Positions 35,148 through 45,861 of a stretch of DNA of 64,000 nucleotides are shown here, piece after piece. Each line of letters begins with the position of its first letter. Positions within the stretch are counted from its first letter, which is position 1. The translations under genes and the position numbers were made by a program. The notes below the pieces were generated by a model, which saw nothing but the letters and a program-made list of their open reading frames with translations, had not been told where the DNA came from and did not search any database. The stretch comes from Fasciola hepatica (taxonomy: Eukaryota; Platyhelminthes; Trematoda; Plagiorchiida; Fasciolidae), in NCBI GenBank assembly GCA_948099385.1, contig CANUEZ040000020.1:682001-746000 (forward strand), given 5' to 3'.

Positions 35148-36205
35148 TCGAGGTTTTATGTCGTTTTCGGCTAGGAAACGTGGCCATCTCTGCGAACATA
35201 CGTGAAATGTTTCTACAAGTGAAGATGCCCGTTAAAGATAGGGACGCATTTCGTCTTCTCTGGTGGCCTGAAAACGATGCAACTCGTACACCGGACGAGT
35301 ACAGGCTGACCGTTCATCCCTTTGGGACAGTTTCATCTCCCTTATGTGCTAATTTTGCCCTCCGGGAAACCCTCAAGCGTTTCGGAGGCACCGTCCATTT
35401 GCTAGGAAGAGCAATGGACCACTTCCACGTGGACGATTTTCTGTGTTCCTTTGATGACCCAAATACTGTTATTTTTTATATGACCGAACTAATCGCCAAT
35501 CTAAAGGCCGGGGGATTCAGCCTCACTAAATGGACTTCAAACAGCCAAGAGGTGCTCAATGTTATCCCAAAGTCTGAGAAAATGGAGTGTAGGAGAGAGC
35601 TTTTGGGATCCTCCTCACAAACGGAGTGCACGCTTGGTCTTCAGTGGAAACCCAGAGGTGACGAAATCATTTTCACTCCGGACCTACCCAAACGACCAGT
35701 CACACGGAGAGGAATCCTACCACCAGTCTGCAGCCTATATGATCCCCCAGGTTTCGTTTCGCCATGGCTGTTACCGGGAAAGTGCTTGCTGCAATCGCTG
35801 TGCCAAAGAGGGACGGGTTGGGACGAACCTCTCCAGGATGACGACCATAAGCGATGGCGCGACTGGCTGCACAGCCTGGAGCAACTTTGTGAGATCAAAA
35901 TACGAAGATGCTTGACAGAAATCAAGTGCACAAAAGACGCCCAACTCCACTTATTTTTTGATGCATCAGAGATAGGCTACAGGGTAGTTGCTTACGGCTG
36001 CTGGGTGGACGCAAATGGTGAGCGGCACAGCCAGATATTATTCGCAAAGGCGAGAGTGGCTCCATCGAAAACGGTGTCCATTCCAAGGTTGGAACTGACG
36101 GCAGCAGTACTGGCCGTGAAAGCCGCGATGCTGATTAGATGCCTCGACCGAATATACTGGGACCCAAACCTTTGGAGGACTCAGCCACGGTACTACATCA
36201 CATAA
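35063..36205 (+). CDS. pol: BEL-C reverse transcriptase and RNase H
   Basis: A 380-codon open frame without stops. RT blocks: VLDCAAKCQGVSLNEDILQG (residues 2-21), FLQVKMPVKDRDAFRLLWWP (about 50-69), GTVSSPLCANFALRETLKRF (about 90-109) and the active site HFHVDDFLCSF (about 120-130), with both Asp residues kept. Next comes KAGGFSLTKWTSNS. After the connection (VCSLYDPPGFVSPWLLPG) the RNase H-like domain shows LHLFFDASEIGY (about 298-309) and PRLELTAAVLAVKAA, with the expected acidic residues. It ends in a frameshifted tail. It would copy element RNA into DNA in cytoplasmic particles. It is long and conserved but detached from its protease and integrase by frameshifts. Confidence 0.9.
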   Translation: MVLDCAAKCQGVSLNEDILQGPDWKTPLVEVLCRFRLGNVAISANIREMFLQVKMPVKDRDAFRLLWWPENDATRTPDEYRLTVHPFGTVSSPLCANFALRETLKRFGGTVHLLGRAMDHFHVDDFLCSFDDPNTVIFYMTELIANLKAGGFSLTKWTSNSQEVLNVIPKSEKMECRRELLGSSSQTECTLGLQWKPRGDEIIFTPDLPKRPVTRRGILPPVCSLYDPPGFVSPWLLPGKCLLQSLCQRGTGWDEPLQDDDHKRWRDWLHSLEQLCEIKIRRCLTEIKCTKDAQLHLFFDASEIGYRVVAYGCWVDANGERHSQILFAKARVAPSKTVSIPRLELTAAVLAVKAAMLIRCLDRIYWDPNLWRTQPRYYIT

Positions 36206-36552
36206 ACAACATTACCACTCGTTTTAACAATTTCGTGGCCAACAGACTCATTATAATCCGCGAGTCGATTAAAACCGATCAATGGCACTATGTAAAATCT
36301 GCCAGTAACCCGGCCGGCTTCTGCTCAAGGGACCTGAAAACACTAGAGCGGTTGCGGATGTGGACAATAGGACCGGACTTCCTAACTGTAGCTAAACAGA
36401 CGTGGCCAACGCTAATAATACCTAAGGCTGATGATGGCGATATCGAGACCAGAAGACTGATACTGGCTACAAGCTTTACGGGAAGCGTAAGCCCAATAGA
36501 AAAACTGCGCCAATTTCCCAAATGGACAAAATTGTTAAGAGCCGTGGTCTAG
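36139..36552 (+). pseudogene. pol: BEL-C RNase H tail and connection to integrase
   Basis: This frame continues the RNase H domain after a frameshift near 36165. TVLHHINNITTRFNNFVANR (36196-36255) and HYVKSASNPAGFCSRDL (about 36286-36336) are the characteristic BEL/Pao blocks following RNase H (W.Y....NPAD..SRG). The Asp expected in NPAD reads Gly. It ends with a stop at 36552, after which the frame stays open again to the integrase. Confidence 0.8.
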
Positions 36553-38173
36553 CGGACACGATACAAAGTACTCTTATTGATTATGAAAGGCGCAAGACCA
36601 CAAAACACATTGAATTTGGGAACGATATTACCGGGCGAGCTGAATCAGGCCAAACTCGACGTTCTAAGCCTACTGCAATTGGAAGCCTTCCCGTTCGAGG
36701 CCCGCGAGCTAGCCAGGATAGATGATAACACCACAGGAAGCAGGCTGTTGCACAGCAGCATAGGAAGACTAAACCCCATGCGAACCAACGGACAACTGAG
36801 AGTTGGAGGGCGGCTGACGAATTCAAACCTCGTATACGAGGCTAACTATCCTATAATAGTTCCCGTTGACCACCACATCACATGATGCCTGATAGACCGT
36901 GTACGTCGAAAAGGGGGACACACAGGTTTGAACTACTTACTGAATGATATACGTCTATGGTTTTGGGTGGAAAATTGACCAGCGACAGTCAAGCGATTCA
37001 TGCGCAATTGCATCATTTATCGTCACCGGAATACGGTAGCATGCCAGCCAAATATGACCACCCTTCCAGCCTTGAGAGTTCAACCGGGATGGTGCCCGTT
37101 CGTGGAAATTGGCGTCGACTGCTTTGGCCCGTTACTTGTACGACAGCAAAGGAGCATCCAAAAGAGGTATGGCTGCCTGATAGCTTGTATATAATCCAGA
37201 GCCATCCATCCCGAAGTAGAGCATAATATTACCACGGATTATTTTCTAGTGGCCTTTTAAAGGTAAATCGCGAGGCGGGGCGTCCCCCAGAAAGTATACT
37301 CAGACAATGGTTCGAACTTTTCTGGAGCTCATAAGGCGTTAGAGAAATAGTGGAACCGCCTGGACCACGCCAAAATACGAAACAAGACCGTAGCAAGAGG
37401 GGATAGAATGGTACTTCAACCCACCCTATGCCAGTCATCGCGGTGGCATTTGGGAAAGGCTGATACGATCGACTAGGAAAATACTCACGGCCCTGACCTC
37501 ATAGCAAAACCTCGATGATGAGAAGCTGACTATTTTAACTAACAGAAATAAAACGCACATTGAGCAACGGACCCCTGGTGTAACCGTCCTAGACCCGGAA
37601 AGCGAACAGGCCCCCACTCCCAACGACCTGTAATTACTGCGGTCAAACGAAGGAGCAATCACACCGAAAACCCTACGTGGAACGTATATCGTTGGATGTA
37701 AACGAGTGAACCACCTGGCACAGGCTTACTGGGAACGATGGATGAGGGAGTACTTACCGACACTGCACCTTCGGCAAAATTGGATCTCCAAAGGGAGGTC
37801 GTTCATAAGTGGCGATGTAGTCATCCTCGTGGAGAGCCACTCACATAAAGGCGATTGGCCGGTTGGAGTGATCAAGGACTGCCGTACAGAAATCGATGGC
37901 CTCGTGCGCACGGTGGTGGTGAGAACAACAAAGGGGAAGCATTGCCAGATATCCGTAAGATATGTCTGCTTGAAGGTGACAGGGGCGAGGACGAGGTCGA
38001 CGCCACAGACCAAGCTAAATCCAAGCCTGCTGATACCAAATGTAGCAGTATTTATTTATTCCCCATGCATTATCCTGCAGTTCCCAACCCTTCACATCGT
38101 CTTTGAAGCATATTTGTGTCTAATTTCATATGGTGTTCACGATTTACTATGGAGTTATTTGTCGAAACCTTAG
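36553..38173 (+). pseudogene. pol: BEL-C integrase
   Basis: The zinc-binding side runs through LRVGGRLTNSNLVYEANYPI (36796-36855) and a HHIT*C stretch with an in-frame stop. The catalytic core has VEIGVDCFGPLLV (about 37101-37140, first Asp), VYSDNGSNFSGAHKAL (about 37290-37340, second Asp) and [16 protein letters not shown] (about 37418-37465, Glu present). The C-terminal DUF5641-type domain follows: HLAQAYWERWMREYLPTLHL, then FISGDVVILVESHSHKGDWP, then a VRTVVVRTTKG stretch (37709-37960). At least two stops and two frame changes interrupt it. The natural stop cannot be fixed; the last frame ends at 38173. Confidence 0.85.
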
Positions 38174-38781
38174 TTTATCACACGACACGACATTGCTAGT
38201 AAAGTATCGGAAACTCTGAACAAGCACTTGTTGAATGTTTGCAGAAATATCTCTTTCCCGTGAATTATTTGTATTATTATTCAACCTGTGTCCAAGTGGA
38301 TATAAGTTGTGAGTCAAACATACTTATAATGTTATAACACCACACTTTGAGCCACTGATGTTTGAGTATCCTGTAGCCATCTCGATTTTACATCAAAAAT
38401 TCTCATTCTTCATCTTGCCACCTTTTTACTCTTGTTCGGGCGGCCTTTTCCTCCACATTTCGTAGTTTGTCTGCTCATCCCGATCAAATCAAAGCCCTTT
38501 TTCGTATACGGATAATGTCGTATCATCCTCAGAAGGAACTCCAAGACGTCGATAGATGGAGCATAGCCTCAAGAAAACCTGAAAGCTTGTCTGCGAATGG
38601 CCCACGATAGATGAAGCCCATGGCTACCTACTTAGGCACTGACTTAGGGTCTAGGTAAGTTGGGGTAAATCAGTACCTTATCTACTCCTTGGATTTTGAC
38701 CGTTCCGTGGGAGGACTTTGAGGGCGGTGCAACGTACATGTGCGGAAATCATCCCCAGCCGTTGTCGTACACTTTTATTGT
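38174..38781. other. BEL-C 3' non-coding stretch, unassigned
   Basis: About 600 bp between the end of integrase text and the partial 3' LTR. No motif or repeat partner found. It may be a true 3' untranslated part or a later insertion. Confidence 0.4.
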
Positions 38782-38895
38782 TGAGACTATGCTCTTTATT
38801 TGATTGCCCATCGGACAGGTACAACATGAATCGATCGCTACACTCCAACATTTGTTTACATTTTGCTCATTTGCCGTGGCGTAATTTTCATTCAT
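38782..38895 (+). repeat. BEL-C 3' LTR fragment, truncated
   Basis: TGAGACTATGCTCTTTATTT to GTGGCGTAATTTTCATTCA matches the first 115 bp of the 5' LTR at 32483, with about 80% identity by eye and the same strand. It stops abruptly at about 38893, where minus-strand protease text begins. Confidence 0.75.
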
Positions 38896-39190
38896 ATAAA
38901 GTCCAGCCGAATATAGTGCGTACTGCACAGGGTGCTTTGCGGCTCCCTGTTCTTTGATCCGGGGCCCAGTGTGCTTCCGGTACATCACAACCAATCAGCA
39001 GATCAATTTCGTTGTTCTGCCACTTCCCGATCGTGACCCGAACGAGATGCAGCCACTGACTCAGAATCGGCGGCACTGACTGAGGTGCTCTCATCGGCAG
39101 ATCATTTATGGCGAATGCTTCTATACTCTCTGCTTTATTGTTGTTTAGCAAGGAAACGGGATACACGTGCAGTTTTGTCGACTGGACGAT

Positions 39191-39709
39191 CTAGGTGCCA
39201 CTCACTGTGCTCTCTGTCAATTTCTTCCTCACCAGAGTAGTATTCCAGCCACTGTCCACGAAGTCCAACGCTCTTACCACCCTAAACGGGGTTTCTAAGC
39301 AGACTGCTATTACTTTCAGATGAATGGGCTTTTTAGTGGAGCGGGACACTGAGCAGACTACACCTGGCCTCGGGATTTTTTCGGCGTTCAGTCTCTTGGG
39401 TTTAAGCGGTAGAAAATGGCGCTTCTCACGGCATCCATCCAGACTACAACTTGCTCTTATTCGGCACACCACTGTTCAGTGTGAATCGTTGAGACAAACA
39501 AAGGGCGTGCCCAGTCTCTTAGCCATTTCTCATAGTCCGTCGACGTCCACTTTAAGGAAGCGAGGACATTCCACTAGACGATGAAGTGCCTCACAAACTT
39601 TACACACCAGAAAATGTTCACCTTCTCGGGATAATGCGTGCGTGTTTGCCCATGGTTGGCCTCTACTTGGTTGCCTGGTTCAGCTTTGTGTCGTCGCAGT
39701 CCCAGGTAG
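39191..39709 (-). pseudogene. pol: BEL-D zinc-knuckle and protease region
   Basis: After the solo LTR the text resumes near the second knuckle and proceeds to FVDSGWNTTLV (about 39257-39225), the protease DSG block. About 45 bp present in BEL-C between this block and the shared patch are deleted. From about 39213 down to 38893 the sequence is identical to BEL-C, including the TAG stop and the IDLLIGCDVPEAHW block. Confidence 0.8.
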
Positions 39710-40059
39710 TGTGAGGGAATGAGTCCGGCTCGTTGCTGGTAGACGGCCTGGTTTAATGAATCGGAAAGCGCTTGATTGGCTGGCCGGAATCGCCAGCAGG
39801 ATCAGAAAAACTGAGGCGGTTAGTGGATCAGTCGGCTCTTAACATTCGACCAGAGCCAAATCAGCCGATCCGGGTGCAGCCAGGTAAATCAGCCAGATGA
39901 ACCGTTTAGGTCCGTCAGTGGGCCAATAAGCTTTTACGCACGGTTGTGTTTATGACGAGCGCATATCTTACATAAGCAATGTATTCTGTACCAATGAAGC
40001 AAAACTGATGCTGAGGCAGAACTGAGTACTCACTAGAGTTGGTGGGACGGTGCAAAACA
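39710..40059 (+). mobile_element. 350 bp solo LTR, copy 2
   Basis: TGTGAGGGAATGAG to GGTGCAAAACA, exactly 350 bp, the same family as 5034-5383. Alignment of BEL-D with BEL-C shows that Gag text stops at one edge and resumes at the other, which proves insertion. The flanks are GGTAG on the left (39705-39709) and AGTAG on the right (40060-40064), an imperfect 5 bp target duplication. TG...CA termini are intact. No coding capacity. Confidence 0.8.
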
Positions 40060-40661
40060 AGTAGCTTGCTAGTCTCACTCACAAGCTGGCCGGAATGACT
40101 CTTTGCTATTCGGGCACGATGGTCTATGATGTGTTTCTGGTCCTCCAGCTTGATTTCTCGCCCAAACCTACTGATCCCCTCGGCTACCTTGCCCATTCTA
40201 CTCCGTAGTTCCGTGGGCAAACTCTGATCTATGGTCTCCAAAGTGTGAACTGCTTTCAGGTCCGATCGATAATCTTGGTGTTTCAGTGCGACGCTGCTGT
40301 TCTGCTTCTTTACCACCAGACTGACTAGAGAGCCTGGCTCGCCTTTGAAACTCCTTGCCTCTGATAGTACGCCATCAGTCAATTTCCTAACGACCTTAAC
40401 TGGTTGCCCAAGCAGGTCTTTAAAGATTTCACGTGCTCGGATGTAACCCTCTTCGGGTTCCAGCATTGAGCACACGTCGGTCACCTTCCTGGCTCTTCCA
40501 AAACAGTAGGGTAGCAGACAAAAGAGTCTCTGCCCTGGATCGAATACACTCCTTTCCACAATTCCTCGTGTTTTTACTGAATTTGCAACACTGTTCAGGG
40601 CTCTCTTAAAAAGAGGAAAATTCCACTTTTTGCAGGTCATTGGCTTGTGTTCCGTTGGCAC
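40060..40661 (-). pseudogene. gag: BEL-D gag
   Basis: Frame with FDPGQRLFCLLPYCFGRAR, CSMLEPEEGYIRAREIFKDL, LGQPVKVVRKLTDGV, a DYRSDLKAVHTLETIDQSLP block and FGREIKLEDQKHI. This is collinear with BEL-C Gag but carries a short insertion (FKGEPGSLVSL region). After residue about 200 the frame runs into the solo LTR at 40059, so the last 48 codons of the open frame, down to 39915, are LTR-derived and not Gag. Confidence 0.85.
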
Positions 40662-40679
40662 AAGCCGGCTTCAGTCGTT

Positions 40680-41358
40680 CCATGGAATTGTTAGGCTGAG
40701 TGGTCGCATGCTACATTGTTTACACGATCGCCTCACTCTCCCGTCTTCGAAGTTGTTCTATTCTGGCTGACTCAGCCCCTTCCCTAGCCTGCCTAGGCTG
40801 GTTTTCTTATTCTACTATTCTCATTCTACAAATATCATTACGCTTAGTCTCTGTATCACTGGATGAAGTACATGAAGTTGCAATTACGGGAGTAGTAGGC
40901 CTGGCAATATCTCAAGAATCAGTATCTCCCACAAATAACCCAAGCACTTACCGAGTTACTTCCTGTCCAACTTCGTTTTGCTTTTGTCCGCTTCTCGATT
41001 GATTCCCTCGTGAAGCTTCCAAGCTGAGTACTATGGCGGTTACTCTGATCGTGAGTAAAGCGTAGCCCAACTAAAGAATCCCAAAGTCAGAAGAAGACTA
41101 ATTCGCTGATTCCACTGTACTGGATCACCAAAGTTAACGCATAGAGTATGTACAAACCTCGGATGTACAGCCACAACGTTTTGCGACTAGGACCAGAGTT
41201 CAACAAGGATCAGTATCAAGTACCACCGTTGCGGCTGTCCGAGTTCGAATGAAATATATGCCACGGCACATAAGCAAAAAGTAAACAAGTGTTCAAGTGT
41301 AGTGATTGATACATGCAGTACTTGTTCGGGGGTCAATAAAATAGGGAGCATAGTCGCA
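40680..41358 (-). repeat. BEL-D 5' LTR and leader
   Basis: Aligns along its whole length with 32483-33110 of BEL-C at roughly 70-75% identity by eye. A TTTGGTGATCCAG stretch near 41130 could be the LTR end plus primer-binding site. The 3' part encodes the coil RQAREGAESARIEQLRRRES, which stops at a TAA near 40725 (minus strand), as the BEL-C coil does at a TAG. Confidence 0.65.
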
Positions 41359-41436
41359 ACAATACTATTGTGTGACAAAGTATAGGGGGATCTCTACACA
41401 TGTACATCACAGCCACCAGCACCTGCAGATGGTGGT

Positions 41437-41740
41437 TCCTAATCCAATCCACGACGATGCGGCTGCAGTTACCTTGCTCCCTCCCAATGCCAGCCTACTA
41501 ACTAATAAAGCCCACGCTCTCCATCATATGGTGTTATCCTCCGACTTAGGCATCCTTTTCATTACCGAAACCGAGCTAAATGACTCTGTCCCATCTGACC
41601 AAGTTTCTATTGCTGGTCATCGTCGGGGCTCCCTAATCCGGAATAAAAACAGCTTGCCCAATGTGACTGTCAACCAACGGCGAGAAGACATAATTTCGTG
41701 GTGTGAAGATTCATCTAACAATGTGGCCCACTACTGCTGA
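41437..41740 (+). pseudogene. LINE endonuclease fragment
   Basis: SLLTNKAHALHHMVLSSDLG then ILFITETELNDSVPSDQVSI correspond to the first two blocks of LINE APE-type endonucleases (N.RSL..K, then I.ITETWL). The catalytic Glu of TET is present and the following W reads E. Text becomes unreadable after about 41650. No RT follows. It begins soon after the BEL-D LTR edge. Confidence 0.75.
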
Positions 41741-42245
41741 TGTTAAAGTACAAATACCAACACTTTACGATTCGGCCCTCTTTGATTGTTGCGCTATCTG
41801 CCGGATTGGTGGTTTCGCCAACTCCATCAAGTTTTCCGCCTGCTTGCGCCAGGTTATTACTATCAGCTGAAAAATAAAGGAAAACCCAGAGCCTCAATTC
41901 GCCATACTAGTACGACTTTCCCGAAGTTTCTATTGCACAGCCCCCCCTTCAGAAGGGTCTGACCTCGGCGCCACAACTCTTCTCACTTCTTTTGGTACCT
42001 TCGGCTCTTACCGTGCTGGCGGCACTGAGTCTAGGCCTTCGGGCAGCGAAATCCTAATTGTTAGGTTGGCTTCCTGGGTTACGCATTCAAATGGCTTAAG
42101 TATTTTAAAATGAACAATGAATGATGGACTACCACCATTCAACGATGCCTTTTGGGTGACACAAGTTGTATCTGATGAGACCTTTCTACGCACAAAATTG
42201 CACCTTTCAGCGCCTGAAAAGTTCGGCGGGCACTCCCCCGGTTGG
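41741..42245. other. No recognisable gene
   Basis: Only short frames. It may hold the 3' non-coding end of Gypsy-1, which reads toward here from the right, but no LTR partner is visible. Confidence 0.45.
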
Positions 42246-43552
42246 TTAGTGATTTATGAAGCCACAGGAAATCTCAAGTTTGTAATGGAACGCCAAACGA
42301 CCTCCTGTCATGATGCTTTTTCGGCCTCCTCCGTGCTGTCTAAAAATGGGTTCGAGAGCAATGTCTTCACCCAACTCTGTTGTGTCCCACAGCTTGCTGG
42401 TCTCCTTCACCGAGGTAGTGTACGGGTTGTGATTTCCAGGCAGTCGCAAATCTGGTGGGAGTCGGATCTCCCTTCCTGGCCAAAGGAAGCTTGGATTCTG
42501 ATTTGTTGAGATGCACCGAACCAGGATAAGCCAGCAAGCTGAATTGTATTTTCGTGTCCCAGTCCGTACCGCCCTTGATAAAGGCTTTGAGGGGCTTCGT
42601 AAGAGCCCGACCAATGCTCTCAACTAATCCATTTCTTTGACGGTGATAGGAGGCATTGTGTGTTTTGTCAAAGCCAAGAGACCTACGAAGCTCCTAAATG
42701 AGACAGCTTTCGGAATCCATACACTTATCACAACGTAGTTGACCAGGCACACCTCACTGACAAATCGAGTGCATTAGGATTGCATCTGCAAAGGCTTTAA
42801 AACCTCCGGAACTCATTGTATCGCTATCCACCATTCAGTAAAGTAGTCGACCAGAACCGGCAAATATTTATTTCCACGTTAAGTAAGTGGCAGTGGTCCT
42901 GATTACATCCATACCAACTATTTCTTTGGGAAACCCCACCACCATGGGCTGTAACGCAGCATGTGTTGCATTTCTGGGATTCTTAAAGCATCCATAAAGT
43001 TGGCAAGTTCCGCAGTGATCTAATGAGTCCCTTGGCTGATAAGGCCACCAGAACAGGGCCCTCGCCCCATTCCCTAGTTTCTTAGCACCAACAAGGCCTA
43101 GTTCAGAGGGCGACGTTGATAGAACCCTGTGTACCATAGAGGGAGGAATGAAGACTTCGGTCGGCTAAATGGCACCAAACTGGAACCTAAAACGTTATCC
43201 ACAATGCTTAAATGACCACAGAGGCTCCATAGACGCTTAGTCCATGAACAGTGCCCCGCCGTCTCTGGCTGGCTACGCTTCTCATTTCCTGCCCTCATTT
43301 TTGCGCGGATAGGGCACGCGTCTCCATGGCTGGCACTGGGCTGAGCCCCGCTTTTCCCCATCGTCCCCCTGTGGATTGATTTTTGCCACATAGTTGACAC
43401 TTCTGGAAGGGGCAACCTCCGTGGTTTCGAACCTGCCTCCTCAATAATGCCTTGGCATTCGAATGCCAATCACCCGCCCGGTGCTCACCCAAGTAATCAA
43501 ACTCTTGCATATGCTACCGCCACCGGGCTGTCTGCACCTCGGTCTCTTTAAA
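42246..43552 (-). pseudogene. pol: Gypsy-1: Ty3/gypsy RNase H end and integrase remnant
   Basis: Reading down from 43552: ARWR*HMQEFDYLGEHRAGD (the R-W...QEFDF.VEHR.G block ending gypsy RNase H), then a cysteine cluster. The integrase zinc-binding end follows: LFWWPYQPRDSLDHCGTCQL (about 43050-42990). IVGMDVIRTTATYLTWK (about 42920-42870) is the first Asp block. ASYHRQRNGLVESIGRALTK (about 42660-42610) is the third block, with Glu kept. The second Asp block is decayed (RCDKCMDSESC). Stops occur throughout. Gag, protease and RT are absent. Confidence 0.75.
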
Positions 43553-45861
43553 GTTTTGTAACCACGGAAGGACCTGGTGGTCTGCGTGGATTTGAAATCG
43601 TCGCCGGATTAGATACCAGCCGAACGTTTTGATAAAGGTGACCAGAGTTAGCCTATTTTAGCGTGCTGTGTAATAGTTTTCCCCGTCTACGTGACTTTTA
43701 CTCGAATGGGTGACGACACGCTCCACTCCATCTCGTCCGACCTGTGATAACCCTGGCCAAATGACCCCGTTGCTCGCATCAGTGCCTAGAATGAACCCAC
43801 TGGCTCCTTCAGACGAGTCTGGCTGTGCCACCACAGGCGCCGAGAAAAGAGCTGTGGGTGTTACAGGTTATGACAGGCAGGATAGTCAGAGATTTTGGGG
43901 AGCTGGACTTGCAGGTGGTGAGGAACTAGTGGTAGTGACAAAAATGAGTGGGGAACAAGTGGGTACTGTGTGAGGCAGCCATTTTAGAAGACGAAGGGGG
44001 TTGGTTGGCGCCGTGCCTAGACTGTGTGTGAGAAAGCCATGATTGTCGGGAAGGTTTGAGGATGGGTACGGAGGGTGAAGAAGTATATGAATCAGCTAGA
44101 TGGCAAGTATAGTGTCGAGGTAGTTTTTTGGTGTATGTGGCTGCGGGTAGGGCCGTGGTGCAACCTTATTCGGAGAGACTGGCTGATTTTGCCACTGATG
44201 GAGGGTTTCGTGCGTGCATTCCACTTTGGGATAGTGCCTTCTAGATGGGCGCAGGTTAAAGAAAGCCTCAGGCTGTTGGCGTAGATTACTCAGGGGATGT
44301 ATCAGGATTACGGCCCAAGTCCACATCTTGAAACATGTTCAAACTGGGCCGCTGGGGCAGCTTGGCTCTGTTGTTGTCAGTACTGCCGTAAGGTAAAACT
44401 CCAGAAGTTATCAGGTTCAAACTTTGGGCCGCTTCCACTACCGGTATGGAGTTGTTTGGTTTACACGGAGGACTGTGGGCTGAGAGTTGTATCTTTTGCT
44501 GAACAGGAGTTTTATTAACTGAAAACCTGGTACTCCTGAATAGGGGGGCTGCAGCTAACCAGCTTAGCATGCCCTCATGCAGAGTGGTAAGGATGTCAAT
44601 AGGAAACTGAATTAGGATGGGACAACTGCTGCTTGGCGACCCCTTGCAGAGCTCCGTCATTTGACGTAGGAAGTGGACCATGCCACTATTACCAAATAGG
44701 CTCATCTTGACTGATCCCATTGGGGTTCTGAAGGGATGTTGAATGCTATAGCACTGCGGAGGTTACGGATTCTCCTTATTGAGCTGAAGCGATGGAGTCC
44801 GTGTACCTCCCAGCAGCCATCAGGCTATGGGATTCTGATAACTTGTCCGGATCTACTCTGCACAATAAGGGAGCGAGCTTGGAGATGGAGTCCCGGGTCG
44901 TGGAATCCGCCTCAAAGACTGTCCCTTCCGCCAGCTTAGTCAAAACATCGTGGAGCTACACCATGCGATTGTTCACTCCGAACAGGTGTTCGAAACGTTT
45001 GTTATTTCCTGGGTAAAACGTGGCCTTCGCCGGGACCAGTTTGTTTGAGAGACGAGGCATTGCAGTCTGTTGGCGGTCTGCTCCGAATCGCATCTTACAA
45101 GACCAAAATGGAGTAGGCACTCAGCCTATGGTTAAATATTGCGATAATTATTGGTCGCAGTGTGCATGGGAGTAAATACCTTCATTTGCTTTGGGGAGAA
45201 GATGACCACCGCAAATTTTCGGGATTCTGAGCAGTCGACTAGGCCTTTCTTTTCTAGGCAGACATTTTCACACTCCTCTATTCTGAGTGGCATTTTGATA
45301 GCCACTAATGAATGAGTTTATTGCGTGGTGGAAGGTTGCTTAGAGGATGTAGTGCATCGGGAGATGAGGTTGAACAGGTCGTTAGCTGTCTGTTACTAAG
45401 ATCGAAACGGGTCGTCGTCTGTATAAAACCTAGGTGCGAAACTGAAATGCTGTTCTGTAGGAAGTCGTGCGGGATGATAATAATCAGGGTTGGCCGGATA
45501 TTTTCACTTTATAGGAAGAGGGGATCAGGGTGTGAGTCCCAAAGAGGTAAATACCTGAGCGGTGTTTCCCGGCTGGGGGCAATAAGAGACTTACAGAAGG
45601 GGCCCCACAGCGTGTTTCAGCTAACTTCGAACTGAGAGTTGTTGGGAAGGCTTATATTGATGTTTGGCCATATTATGTCAAGAAACCACAGCAAAGAGAT
45701 GAAGCTATTACCTCTGACGATTCACTGCCTCGATGGGAGTAACGGTTACCGCTAAAAATGAAGTAAAGCCGGGCTTAAATGGTGGAAAGAGCGAAACTCG
45801 AAGCAAGCTGACTTTCCCGCCTGGGTGACCCTGACCTCAGTACATGGTGGCTCTAAACCAC
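43553..45861. other. No recognisable gene
   Basis: Plus strand purine-rich with short frames (44075-44284, 45312-45635); minus strand has a 144-codon frame at 44286-44720 and short pieces. I considered a decayed LINE ORF1 on the minus strand around 45060-45300 (SESRKFAVVIFSP) but the evidence is too thin. No repeats shared with the rest of the window. Confidence 0.45.

Larger units (their letters stand above)
32480..38895 (+). mobile_element. BEL-C: nearly full-length BEL/Pao retrotransposon
   Basis: In order: 5' LTR and leader (32480 to about 33000), Gag, protease, RT, RNase H, integrase and a partial 3' LTR (38782-38895). Total about 6.4 kb. The LTR and leader are recognised because they match the LTR and leader of BEL-D (minus strand, 41358 to about 40690) and the short block at 38782-38895. 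The coding region has many stops and frameshifts, so the copy is dead, but all domains remain. The 3' LTR is cut after about 114 bp where BEL-D text starts in the opposite orientation. Confidence 0.85.
38893..41358 (-). mobile_element. BEL-D: 5' half of a second BEL/Pao element, inverted
   Basis: Reading down from 41358: LTR start (TGCGACTATGCTCCC, diverged from BEL-C), leader, coiled-coil N-terminus, Gag (interrupted by a 350 bp solo LTR) and protease, then a sharp end at 38893 against the BEL-C 3' LTR fragment. RT, RNase H and integrase are missing. Gag is only about 50-60% identical to BEL-C in protein, but the last 320 bp are identical to BEL-C 34289-34608. The two elements therefore meet head-on. 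Confidence 0.85.

Noticed and set aside
39915..40059. C-terminal extension of the BEL-D Gag frame
   Set aside because: This part is translated from the inserted 350 bp solo LTR, not Gag.
44286..44720. 144-codon minus frame as a host gene candidate
   Set aside because: Serine/proline-rich without domain or splice-site support; could be decayed LINE ORF1 but unproven.
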